A stretch of DNA of 64,000 bases from Sphingobacterium sp. Its GTDB lineage: Bacteria > Bacteroidota > Bacteroidia > Sphingobacteriales > Sphingobacteriaceae. Numbering within the stretch: position 1 is the stretch's first letter; each line of letters begins with the position of its first letter. The notes below the pieces were generated by a model, which was not told the DNA's origin, did no database searches, and worked only from the letters and a program-made list of their open reading frames with translations. The stretch covers positions 62,001-126,000 of the forward strand of contig JAITTY010000017.1 of NCBI GenBank assembly GCA_031286695.1, given 5' to 3'. Of the stretch, positions 9,833 through 18,283 are shown piece by piece. The position numbers and the translations under genes are program-made.

Positions 9833-11317
9833 ATGAAATTAAAAATTATATATATTGTATTGGCGCTTTCCCTGGTAAACGCATCATGTAAAGATGCGCT
9901 TGAGTTGGATCCGACGACTTCCGTACCGGAAGGTGAAGTGTTTAAAAATACCGACAATGTTGCTACTGTGATCAACGGTACCTGGAAGTACTTAAATGAT
10001 ACCTACTTTACTTACGCTAATCCCGGCTATACGGCAGTAATGCGTACAAGTGATGCAATGGGTAGTGATGTGGCGGTGACAACTAAATATGGCTATCGCG
10101 ATGCTTATGCCTTCACGGAATTAACAAATAATCGATCAAATCGTGTCAATTCTTTTTGGATTATGCTGTATAAGGTGATCGATAACATGAACAATGTCAT
10201 TGCGAAGGTAGATGGCGCTGAAGGATCTGCTGAAGCCAAGAATGTATTAAAGGGAAAAGCAAAAGCTTTGCGCGCCTTTTCCTATTTAAATCTGGCAACG
10301 TTTTACCAGTTTAGCTACCTAAAGGATAAAAATGCAAAATCGGTTCCGATTTATACCGAACCAAGTACATTGTCGACCGAAGGAAAATCAAGATCAACCC
10401 AGGCGGAAGTGTATGAATTGATTTTGAAAGATCTAAAAGACAGCGAAGGATTATTAGCTTCAGCCGCTATAGGTGCAAAATATGAAATTAATATTAATGT
10501 TGTATACGGTCTGCTTGCCAGAACCTATTTGCAGGTAGGCGAATGGAAGCTAGCGGCAGAATATGCTGAAAAAGCAGCTCAGAAGTATAGTTTAATGACT
10601 CCGTCAGATTATCAGGATGGTTTTAATGATCTTGGAAATAAAGAGTGGATTTGGGGACATCAGCAAACGAATGAGCAGAACGTCGCAAGTTATACATTTC
10701 ATTATCTAGATGTATCATCGGCAGGTTCTTATTACTATAGCTTTATGGCTGATCCCTATTTTAAGGATCTATTCGATACCAGCGATGTCCGTTATGCCCT
10801 ATTTGAATGGGATAATCTGCCGGGTCGGGAAGGATTTCTACGATATAAAAAGTTTAAATTTAAATCAAATCTGATCGGTGACATTGTATATATGCGTGCT
10901 TCGGAGATGGTTTTGATTGCCGCCGAGGGTTACGCCAGGGCTGGTGAAAAAGATAAAGCAGTAGCAGCCTTGAATAAGCTGCGTATAGCCAGGAATGCAA
11001 AGCTGTTTTTGGGAAATGATACGGATCAATTAATTTCAGCGATCCTGATTGAACGACGTAAGGAGCTCTGGGGCGAAGGGTTTGCCTTATCAGATATACT
11101 GAGGACCCAAGGAAAGGTTGTGCGTAAATCCTATCTTGATGCTGAGGGAAAACCTATTCAAGTAGAAATTGTAGGTGCAGACGGTAAACCTAAGCTGGTA
11201 AATGGTCAGGGGCATCGTGTCATTAAATTTCCTAATGGTTCTGATTTCGTGGCAAACAGTCCTTATTATCTGTTTTCCATTCCCTATGAAGAAACGGTTC
11301 GGAATCCGAATCTTTAG
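9833..11317 (+). CDS. SusD/RagB-family surface lipoprotein
   Basis: This 494-residue lipoprotein has a short signal peptide ending VNASC (Cys19) and DALELDPTTSVPEGEVF after it, matching the usual SusD start. TPR-like helices follow (for example KAKALRAFSYLNLATFYQF), then the late IERRKELWGEGFALSDILR segment. It is the ligand-binding partner of the SusC that ends 36 bp upstream. AAGGA in the leader is a weak ribosome-binding site. A terminator follows about 30 bp after the stop. The ligand is unknown. Confidence 0.93.
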   Translation: MKLKIIYIVLALSLVNASCKDALELDPTTSVPEGEVFKNTDNVATVINGTWKYLNDTYFTYANPGYTAVMRTSDAMGSDVAVTTKYGYRDAYAFTELTNNRSNRVNSFWIMLYKVIDNMNNVIAKVDGAEGSAEAKNVLKGKAKALRAFSYLNLATFYQFSYLKDKNAKSVPIYTEPSTLSTEGKSRSTQAEVYELILKDLKDSEGLLASAAIGAKYEININVVYGLLARTYLQVGEWKLAAEYAEKAAQKYSLMTPSDYQDGFNDLGNKEWIWGHQQTNEQNVASYTFHYLDVSSAGSYYYSFMADPYFKDLFDTSDVRYALFEWDNLPGREGFLRYKKFKFKSNLIGDIVYMRASEMVLIAAEGYARAGEKDKAVAALNKLRIARNAKLFLGNDTDQLISAILIERRKELWGEGFALSDILRTQGKVVRKSYLDAEGKPIQVEIVGADGKPKLVNGQGHRVIKFPNGSDFVANSPYYLFSIPYEETVRNPNL

Positions 11318-11345
11318 TATATTGATTGTTGATTTGTTATGGAAG

Positions 11346-11381
11346 AAATCCGGTGCACAGTTCGTACCGGATTTTCTTTTT
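11346..11381 (+). terminator. Rho-independent terminator after the second SusD
   Basis: AAATCCGGT at 11346-11354 pairs with ACCGGATTT at 11366-11374 over an 11-nt loop and is followed by TTCTTTTTAT. It ends the plus-strand SusC/SusD operon before the convergent PepSY gene. Confidence 0.75.
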
Positions 11382-11461
11382 ATAAGATTATGTGTTTCTC
11401 CTGCCTGTTTACTGGTTATTCTCGCATGTGGTCAGTATAAGGATGTCTGGTTAATATTGAC

Positions 11462-11550
11462 TTTTCCACATTATGTTAATAACGCTGTTGAAAACCTGTT
11501 TAAAAGAAAAGTTAGGTTATTAACAGTACTTATCCACATTATGTTGATAA
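11462..11550. other. Cluster of DnaA-box-like 9-mers (candidate origin or DnaA-binding site)
   Basis: Six close relatives of the DnaA box TTATNCACA lie in 89 bp. On plus: TTTTCCACA 11462-11470, TTATTAACA 11517-11525 and the perfect box TTATCCACA 11530-11538. Inverted: TGTTAATAA 11474-11482, TGTTGAAAA 11486-11494 and TGTTGATAA 11542-11550. The outer boxes sit in an 18-bp direct repeat with one mismatch (CCACATTATGTTRATAAC). A T-rich tract follows at 11551-11575. The cluster lies between convergent genes and reaches into the last codons of the PepSY gene. Whether it is oriC cannot be settled from one window. Confidence 0.45.
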
Positions 11551-12699
11551 CCTTTTCTTTTTCTTTTTGCTTTTGTTTAGCCAGATCACATATCCTGTGA
11601 TGGGCAGCGATGCACAAAAAAGACTGACGATAAAAGCGATTATTTTCGTCCCCATGCCGGCGATACCGCCTGTATGAATATCATAATTAAGGGCGCCCAA
11701 TTTATCACCATAATGTAGCTTTTCGCTAGACTTGATTTCTCGTAGGCTATTGTCTTTTCTGTCAAAATAAAGCCAGTCAAATGTACCGCTTCGTTTTTCA
11801 TCATGCCGTACCTGGATGTCCATTTCTGTTTCGATTTCTTTTTTCAGTCGGATGGACATCATTTCAGCATCTGGGTAGTTTGTCAAAGCATAACGAAGCG
11901 CGTTGTCTTGAAACTTTTTTTCTACAGCAGGCAATGGTATCGGCGAGGCGACCGTGGCGGCCTCTGCCCGAGGCTGCAATAAATTGAATGTAGCAATATA
12001 GGTCTTTTTGAAACCTGGAAAGGCAAAAGCAAGCCCTGTAACGGCAAAAATCAATCCGATCAATAAACTGTAAAAGCCGATGACGTTGTGAAGGTCATGA
12101 TTCAGTCGCTTCCATTTAACTTTAGTGTCTAACCAAAAACTGCGCTTGAGATTCTTGCCCTTCCATTTTTTTGGCCACCAAAGAACGATGCCACTAAGTA
12201 AGATAAGGACGAAAATGGCCGTTGACCAGGCGACAACCGGATGGCCATACTTTTTACCCAAAAGGAGATTTAGGTGAAGCTGAAGTGCCAGCTGAAAGAA
12301 TTCTGTTTTTGAATTTTCTATCTGTTGTACCTGTCCAGTATAGGGGTTGATAAATACCCGTTTATAGTAGTGGTAATAGTTCCAATGGCCAAATGCTTTT
12401 TCATCTGTTTTTATAGCACGAAATACCCAGGTACGATTCTTGGAAGGATAGAGATCAACCCGCGTGATTTTTTGATTTTTTTGAAGACTTTTCTGTGCGC
12501 TGTAAAGAAGTGTGCTTAAAGGCAGTGGAGTTGTTGCCTGATTGGTTGTATCGGCGATAAAATATTTTTCAGGATAAGCCCAGAGTTTGAGCTCATCCTG
12601 AAAGGTGTATATGCTTCCCGTCAGACTTAGGATGAATACCACAACGCCAGTGATGATTCCGAGCCATTTATGCAACCAAAGAATGACGGTTTTAAACAT
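11539..12699 (-). CDS. PepSY-associated transmembrane protein
   Basis: This 386-residue inner-membrane protein of the PepSY-TM family has an N-terminal hydrophobic helix at about 12-32 preceded by the family's LWLHKWLGIITG. Further membrane segments lie near 157-178, 207-230 and 352-374, with two periplasmic PepSY-like regions between them. Members often accompany TonB-dependent siderophore receptors and are thought to reduce ferric siderophores or assist uptake. Here the start codon is one base after the stop of the receptor gene, so the two are translationally linked. The C-terminus is a basic KKKKKR tail, and its last codons overlap the DnaA-box cluster. Confidence 0.9.
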   Translation of the reverse strand: MFKTVILWLHKWLGIITGVVVFILSLTGSIYTFQDELKLWAYPEKYFIADTTNQATTPLPLSTLLYSAQKSLQKNQKITRVDLYPSKNRTWVFRAIKTDEKAFGHWNYYHYYKRVFINPYTGQVQQIENSKTEFFQLALQLHLNLLLGKKYGHPVVAWSTAIFVLILLSGIVLWWPKKWKGKNLKRSFWLDTKVKWKRLNHDLHNVIGFYSLLIGLIFAVTGLAFAFPGFKKTYIATFNLLQPRAEAATVASPIPLPAVEKKFQDNALRYALTNYPDAEMMSIRLKKEIETEMDIQVRHDEKRSGTFDWLYFDRKDNSLREIKSSEKLHYGDKLGALNYDIHTGGIAGMGTKIIAFIVSLFCASLPITGYVIWLNKSKKKKKRLST

Positions 12700-12700
12700 A

Positions 12701-15031
12701 TTAAAATTTGTAGTTGATGTTAAATGAGGCCAACATTCCTTGTCCTTTGACGTATTCTTCGTTTAAGGCACGATATTGACTGACAACAGGGTAATAGTTT
12801 TTGTTGAATAAGTTTTCTACTCCCATACCGATAGACCATTGTTTGTTGACTTGATAGTTGCCATTTAAGTTAAATAGATCCACAGTCTTAACGGGGCCTT
12901 CGCTGTTTTTGTAGACGCCTTTATCGTTTGGAAGAAAGCGATCCCGGGGCCCGGTATGCACCCAAAAAAGTTGAAAGGTTAAGGGTTTGATCGGAGTGTA
13001 GTAGATGTATCCCGTTGCTTTGTCTGGCGAGATGCGTGAACCATTGAGGTAAGATTTTGTTCCGTCGTCTTTTTTTGATTTTCCTTCCACATGAGCATAG
13101 GTTCCACCGATGGTTAATTGTGGGGAAATAGTAGCGCTCAAGGCTATTTCATATCCATACACATCTTCCGGAAGACGTTGTGGCATCAGGTAACCCCCAA
13201 TATCGACGAGCTCAACGCCCATTTTGGATGTACTGTAGTAATAAGATGTCGATAGCTGGAAAATGCTATAATTGCTGGAAAATCCTATTTCATAGTTATT
13301 GGTAATAATCGGATCAGTTTTTAGGCTATCTAAATCATTGTCGGTTGCCCTTCTAACGATACGGCCGAGTTCATTGATTGCAAAACCCTGTGAGAAACTA
13401 ACAAATGGATTAAAGATTGCGTATTTATTGTAACGCAAACCTGCATTGAAGGTTGCTCCTTTGTAAGGGATCTTGCCACCTTTTACAGCAATGCTTCCTT
13501 CGTTATTGGGACCTGTGGCAATGGTATTGAAATCTTTGATTTTAACTGTTGCATTTTCATAGCGTACACCACCTTTAAAGATTAAGTTTTCTAGGAAGTC
13601 AATTTTTACCTGGGCGTATGGAGCAACGTTTAACATATTCATATAGGGAATATAGACCCTGCCGTCGGTCAGATTTTGATCGGTTACATCATTAAGTAAA
13701 TCTACACCATAGGTGATATCTGCATTTGAACCCAATACCTGAAAAGGTGTATTTAGGTTAACGCGTAGGCCTTTTTTCTCCGAATTGATTTGTGTTTGTC
13801 CCGGGCCATACCATGCTGAAGCTTTCTCGACATAACGATTCATGGATCGAAATGTATTATAGTATGCAGAAGCAGTTAAAGATGTCGAGGCGAATAGATT
13901 ACTTTTAGTATAAGTCAACATGGCATTGTGGTTGTACGGAGTTCCAGCAGGTTTACCTGGATCTTCGCCTTTCACGCCTATCGTTGGAGTTTGACCATAG
14001 ACACCTGTTTGGCTGATGTATCTGTTGTGTTGGTTACTTCTGTAGAAGTTGTATACAGCCGTAATATTGGAGCTACTATCGATACGGTATCCGGCCTTTA
14101 AAAATGCATTGTATTGATAGGTGTTCGAAAGACCGTCTGTCTGACCAAGTGGAACTCCGTCGCCATCGCGCTGCAGACCAACATAATCGGCCGAACCGCT
14201 GACAGTATAATTCCATCTGTTTTTTTGTCCGTATAATGTCTGTCCTATGCGATATCCCATGGTGCCGGCGCTATGTATGGGATTAAATGTTGTTCGCAGG
14301 CTGGTAATTCCTTGGATAGGTGCAGCGTCTTTTGAAGGATTGCGTGTAATGTAATTGATAATACCGCCTGCAGATCCATTCCCATATATTGATGTGGCAC
14401 CTTTGATAACTTCAACCCGCTCAATAACACTCGGGTCAATGGTCCGAAGATCACGTTGTCCATTCATCAAAGGCGTAGATTGCGGAATTCCATCGATCAA
14501 AACCAATACGGACCTTCCTCGGAGTGTCTGCCCGGAATTGGTCGCTTTATTGGTCGAGGTTCCCAGACCAGGAATCGTATTACCCAAAATAGTAGAAAGG
14601 TTGGTGCTAATTTGACTCTGAGCTTCGATTTCCTTTGTTGTTAAAATCGAAACAGATGAGGGAACGGTTGAGATACTCTCTGGTTTACGCCCAGCAGTCA
14701 CGATAATTTCGTCTAATACCTGGGTGGAATTTAGCTGAAATAATAATGGCCGTTGAACCGTATCTAAATTAACCATTTTTTCAACGGTTGAAAAACCGGT
14801 ATAAGAAACGCGCAATTGAATTGGATTGCTTGAAGGTCTTTTGGCAAAAGTGAATTGTCCCAATTGATTGGAATAGCCAGCACTTTTTCCGTCAATTTTG
14901 ATATTGGCTTGGCTTAAAGGTTTGTTATCCCTGTCTTTTACGATTATGGATAGTTCTTGCGCATGAAGTTGTGCGCTTAAAAGCAAAAGGATTCCACTGC
15001 TGAACATCATATAGCGTGTTCTGTTTTTCAT
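12701..15031 (-). CDS. TonB-dependent receptor, siderophore type
   Basis: This 776-residue outer-membrane receptor has a signal peptide ending LHAQ (about residue 24), a short carboxypeptidase-D-like domain (about 26-100), a TonB-box-like DEIIVTAG at 107-114, and a plug with LRGRSVLVLIDGIP and the RVEVIKGATSIYGNG loop. The barrel ends in YKF. It is much shorter than SusC, has no SusD partner, and is followed one base later by a PepSY-TM gene. That setting points to ferric siderophore uptake rather than glycan uptake. The ligand is not determinable. Iron control is likely on family grounds, but I could not identify a convincing Fur box. Confidence 0.92.
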   Translation of the reverse strand: MKNRTRYMMFSSGILLLLSAQLHAQELSIIVKDRDNKPLSQANIKIDGKSAGYSNQLGQFTFAKRPSSNPIQLRVSYTGFSTVEKMVNLDTVQRPLLFQLNSTQVLDEIIVTAGRKPESISTVPSSVSILTTKEIEAQSQISTNLSTILGNTIPGLGTSTNKATNSGQTLRGRSVLVLIDGIPQSTPLMNGQRDLRTIDPSVIERVEVIKGATSIYGNGSAGGIINYITRNPSKDAAPIQGITSLRTTFNPIHSAGTMGYRIGQTLYGQKNRWNYTVSGSADYVGLQRDGDGVPLGQTDGLSNTYQYNAFLKAGYRIDSSSNITAVYNFYRSNQHNRYISQTGVYGQTPTIGVKGEDPGKPAGTPYNHNAMLTYTKSNLFASTSLTASAYYNTFRSMNRYVEKASAWYGPGQTQINSEKKGLRVNLNTPFQVLGSNADITYGVDLLNDVTDQNLTDGRVYIPYMNMLNVAPYAQVKIDFLENLIFKGGVRYENATVKIKDFNTIATGPNNEGSIAVKGGKIPYKGATFNAGLRYNKYAIFNPFVSFSQGFAINELGRIVRRATDNDLDSLKTDPIITNNYEIGFSSNYSIFQLSTSYYYSTSKMGVELVDIGGYLMPQRLPEDVYGYEIALSATISPQLTIGGTYAHVEGKSKKDDGTKSYLNGSRISPDKATGYIYYTPIKPLTFQLFWVHTGPRDRFLPNDKGVYKNSEGPVKTVDLFNLNGNYQVNKQWSIGMGVENLFNKNYYPVVSQYRALNEEYVKGQGMLASFNINYKF

Positions 15032-15349
15032 GGTAATTTATTTAGATCAAATATAAATTAATGCGCAAATATAGGTTATTTTATATTTGTCTTAACATCT
15101 ATCTTCTATTTTTTTTGATTTTTTTTAGTTGTTATTCTGTGATTTTCAGACTGATTTGGTATATTATTTAACTACAGGCTGCTATAAAATTAGCTTAGGT
15201 GTTTTTACCGATCGGGGAGTATGATCCGATGGATTGGCTGTTTACATTAATTGAACACCCTGTTAAAGATTTATTGATCTTGAATAGTTAATTTAGTCCT
15301 GTATTTTTTGATAGTTTCGGCTGATCAACTCGGCCATAATGATAAATTA
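15032..15349. promoter_or_regulatory. Divergent intergenic region between TonB receptor and GDPD gene
   Basis: These 318 AT-rich bases hold the promoters of two divergent genes. On the minus strand two TATATTTG boxes, the Bacteroidota -7 type, lie at 15066-15073 and 15048-15055 (seen as CAAATATA on plus). Neither has a clear -33 TTTG at the right distance. Nothing convincing is visible for the plus-strand gene. I see no small gene in this stretch. Confidence 0.35.
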
Positions 15350-16225
15350 ATGAGAAGAACATTTTTATTTTTATTTCTTTGTGTGTCCTCCTACTCAGTA
15401 GCCTTTGGGCAGAAAATCCATTCCCTACAGTTTGAATCTCCGCAGGCGATGCGCGATTATTTTACGTATTCTGTAGAAAAAAAGGTGGTGAGTGGCCATC
15501 GGGGGACAATTGAGGCGGGACTTCCTGAAAATTCGATTGCGGGATTTGAGGCCGTATTGCAAAAGACACCGGCTATTTTTGAAATCGATCCGCGGTACAC
15601 CAAGGATAGTGTTGCTATCTTGATGCATGATGCGACATTGGATCGAACCACAAATGGAAAAGGAAAAGTATCAGATTATACTTGGGATGAATTGCGCAAG
15701 CTGAAATTAAAGGATCAGGCAGGAAATATTACTCGATATGGTATTAACACACTTGATGAAGTCATTCAATGGGCAAAAGGCAAAACTATTCTGAATCTTG
15801 ACAAGAAAGACCTACCGCTAGCAGCTACCGCAGCAATACTGAAAAAGTATAATGCTTACAGCTGGGTGTGGGTTACGGTACATGATGTTGCGCAGGCGAG
15901 CTATTATTTGGGGCAAAGTCCCGAGCAGTATATGTCTATGCATATTAAAGATCAGGCTGCTTTAGAAAAATTTAAAGCCTCTGGATTACCCTATGACCGT
16001 ATGATCGTGTATATCGGGCCAGAACTAAAGAGTGCCAATCAGGCGATGTATCAATTTTTCAACAGTAAGGGCGTGATGTGTATGATTTCGGCTGCACCTA
16101 CTTACGATAAATTGAAGACAAAAGCAGAACGCGCTGAAAAATATAAGGCTGTATTTGCAGAAGGAGCCTCAATTCTCGAGTCCGATCTCCCCATGGAAGT
16201 CGGCGGAGTCATCGATTCGCTTTGA
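15350..16225 (+). CDS. Secreted glycerophosphodiester phosphodiesterase family protein
   Basis: The ATG at 15350 gives a 291-residue protein with a signal peptide (about 1-20, ending AFGQ). A TTG start 42 bp earlier would put ten polar residues before the signal and is rejected. GDPD signatures are visible: HRG at 50-52 with following PENS, EIDPR at 78-82, and HD at 93-94 followed by LDRTTNGKG. The family hydrolyses glycerophosphodiesters to glycerol-3-phosphate and an alcohol, with a metal held by Glu/Asp residues. The signal peptide places it in the periplasm or outside. It ends 10 bp from the convergent TPR gene. Confidence 0.88.
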   Translation: MRRTFLFLFLCVSSYSVAFGQKIHSLQFESPQAMRDYFTYSVEKKVVSGHRGTIEAGLPENSIAGFEAVLQKTPAIFEIDPRYTKDSVAILMHDATLDRTTNGKGKVSDYTWDELRKLKLKDQAGNITRYGINTLDEVIQWAKGKTILNLDKKDLPLAATAAILKKYNAYSWVWVTVHDVAQASYYLGQSPEQYMSMHIKDQAALEKFKASGLPYDRMIVYIGPELKSANQAMYQFFNSKGVMCMISAAPTYDKLKTKAERAEKYKAVFAEGASILESDLPMEVGGVIDSL

Positions 16226-16235
16226 CGGATGAGTA

Positions 16236-16661
16236 TCAATCCAAATCTATATTATTACCTATAAATGTTAGATACTTGGGCGATTCATCTTCGAAAATGT
16301 CTCTTCCTTCCATCATATAAGCACGGAGAAGATATTCCTGGGCAAGCTCACTATTATTGTCTTCGAGGTAACATTGCCCCAAGCGCAACATGATAAAAGG
16401 GTTTTCGTAGGCATTTTCGATAATGTTCTGTTTTGCCTTTTCAAAATGGGAGAGCGCATTGCCAAAATCGTCCAGTAAGAAAAAGGCATCTCCTATAGAG
16501 GCTTCGAGCCAAAGACTTTCAGCGTGAACATTCTGTGGACTAGGGACTAGATCCAATGCTTCGGTCCACACCCGGATTGCTTCCTGATAGTTGCCTTCAT
16601 CGCAATGGATGTTTCCTTCTTCGCTGAGTTGGTCTATTCTGTCTAATGTTTGATCATCCAT
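16236..16661 (-). CDS. Small TPR-repeat protein
   Basis: This 141-residue soluble protein is made of tetratricopeptide-like helices: one repeat near residues 12-45 (EEGNIHCDEGNYQEAIRVW), one near 55-80 (GDAFFLLDDFGNALSHFEKA) and one near 90-120 (LRLGQCYLEDNNSELAQEYL). It has no signal peptide, so it is likely cytoplasmic and mediates protein contacts. Small proteins of this type occur singly in Bacteroidota, and in other bacteria near secreted polymorphic toxins or their immunity genes. Nothing toxin-like is next to it here. The specific role is unknown. Confidence 0.8.
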   Translation of the reverse strand: MDDQTLDRIDQLSEEGNIHCDEGNYQEAIRVWTEALDLVPSPQNVHAESLWLEASIGDAFFLLDDFGNALSHFEKAKQNIIENAYENPFIMLRLGQCYLEDNNSELAQEYLLRAYMMEGRDIFEDESPKYLTFIGNNIDLD

Positions 16662-16710
16662 GACATGTTATTCTTTAGAGTGCCCTACTAAGATAAGAAA
16701 TCTATAGAAC

Positions 16711-16740
16711 AAAAAAGCGGAAAAACAAACTTCTTCCGCT
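16711..16740 (-). terminator. Rho-independent terminator after the third SusD
   Basis: On the minus strand AGCGGAA pairs with TTCCGCT (plus 16716-16722 with 16734-16740) over an 11-nt loop, and a run of T follows (plus-strand A-run at 16711-16716). It closes the minus-strand SusC/SusD unit before the TPR gene. Confidence 0.7.
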
Positions 16741-16765
16741 CTTTGATATAATTTTTATCGGTGTT

Positions 16766-18205
16766 TTACTCTACATCAAACCACAGTTTGGTTAACAATG
16801 TATTGCTGCCCTGGTGCTTGATTGCTTCTTGGTAATTAGTTCCATTCACCGATTGTTCCGTTCCCGGATATAAAAAGCGTAATGGGATTTTTCCACCCAA
16901 AGCACCTTGTTTTGCAGGTGTTAACTTAGGATAATCCAATCTGCGCCATTCGGCAAATGCTTCCAAACCTTGCCCATATAAAGCAATCCATTTTTGTTCA
17001 CCAATTGACTTTTTATAGTTATTGGGGTTGAAAATTACTGACGATTGTCTAAGGTAGGCATCGATTAAATTATTACTGACTTTATATTGCTCAAAAGATG
17101 CACGAATGGCCTTTTGGTAGAGATCTGCGGCATCACCCGTAATCAATCCTCTGCTTACGGCCTCGGAAAGATCAAAAAGAACCTCCGAATAACTTAAGAT
17201 CACTGCAGGTGCTTTTGGCTCACGGAAATATTTTCCTGGTCGGGATGTAAGATTGAAACCAATACTGCTAGCCTCACTTGAAGTGAGACCATTTGGGAGA
17301 CCAATATATTGTTCCTTCGTAAGGCTATCAGTTACATCCGCATAGATTGGTAAACGTGGATCGTTTAACTCGAAAAGCTTATCAACCATCGTTTTACTCA
17401 CTCGATAATCCTCTCTTGCTTCAAAAGATGCACTGACGGGATTGCGATAAGGAGCATCGCGGTAGATCAGCTGAGCGATTTCATCATTGGAGCTAATGTA
17501 ACCACTTCCTTCTGCTGCGATTTCCTGCAATGTAGTTTTGGCTAGATCCGGTAGGCGGTCAGCAATACGTAATGCAAAGCGCAATCTTAGTGAATTCGCA
17601 AAACGTTTCCATTTAATGATTTTATTCTCATAAATAATATCACCCTGGATAGCCTCACCATTAGCTTTCAATAAACTTTGCGCGTTTTTGAGATCGTTCA
17701 ATAGGCCTTTATATACATTCTCCTGTGTGTCGTAACGTGGAGTCAAATAAGCATCAATATCTCCTGTTTCAGTATAAGGAATATCTCCATAGGCATCTGT
17801 AAGTAATGAAAATACCCATGACTGCAAGATAAGTGCTACACCCTTGTAGTTGTCATTGCCGCTATTTGCTGCTAATTTTTGCGTGATCTTTAATTGGCTG
17901 ATGCTCTTTGAGTACCAGGTTGACCATCCTTCTGTGAAATCATTGTTTGTGAAAATATAGCGGTCGGGGTCCGTGTATTGGATCCTAGCCCAATGCTGTA
18001 CAAACAACAGACTAGAAGCAAGATTATTGCTTACGCCCCAGTAGCTGTCGGCTGTTGTTTTAATCGCGTTTGTGAGAAGGTAGGCAGGTTGAGGATTTTC
18101 TGCCTCATTCTGATTTTGATTGACTTTTGCTAATTCATCTTTACAGGACGTGGTTAGGCCCAGTAAGAGAACAAGTCCTGTTATATATTTGCTGTTTATT
18201 TTCAT
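16766..18205 (-). CDS. SusD/RagB-like surface lipoprotein (SusD-like_2 type)
   Basis: The ATG at 18205 gives a 479-residue lipoprotein with lipobox LTTSC (Cys21); a TTG two codons upstream is in frame but unlikely. NPQPAYLLTNAI after the Cys, the helical VALILQSWVFSLLTDAYGDIPYTE segment and the closing EAFAEWRRLDYPKL segment are characteristic of the SusD-like_2 subfamily. It is the binding partner of the SusC that ends about 80 bp upstream in the direction of transcription. The ligand is unknown and no enzyme gene is attached. Confidence 0.92.
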   Translation of the reverse strand: MKINSKYITGLVLLLGLTTSCKDELAKVNQNQNEAENPQPAYLLTNAIKTTADSYWGVSNNLASSLLFVQHWARIQYTDPDRYIFTNNDFTEGWSTWYSKSISQLKITQKLAANSGNDNYKGVALILQSWVFSLLTDAYGDIPYTETGDIDAYLTPRYDTQENVYKGLLNDLKNAQSLLKANGEAIQGDIIYENKIIKWKRFANSLRLRFALRIADRLPDLAKTTLQEIAAEGSGYISSNDEIAQLIYRDAPYRNPVSASFEAREDYRVSKTMVDKLFELNDPRLPIYADVTDSLTKEQYIGLPNGLTSSEASSIGFNLTSRPGKYFREPKAPAVILSYSEVLFDLSEAVSRGLITGDAADLYQKAIRASFEQYKVSNNLIDAYLRQSSVIFNPNNYKKSIGEQKWIALYGQGLEAFAEWRRLDYPKLTPAKQGALGGKIPLRFLYPGTEQSVNGTNYQEAIKHQGSNTLLTKLWFDVE

Positions 18206-18283
18206 GCTCAAAATAATTATTTGTTCTTCAATTGTTTGCTAGTAAGAAATCGAGCTGCCTTAGGCATTGATGATTTCAGTTAC

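Noticed and set aside
11202..11600. 132-codon plus-strand frame over the end of SusD and the DnaA-box cluster
   Set aside because: It overlaps SusD in another frame, crosses a terminator, and the protein is a hydrophobic translation of noncoding sequence.
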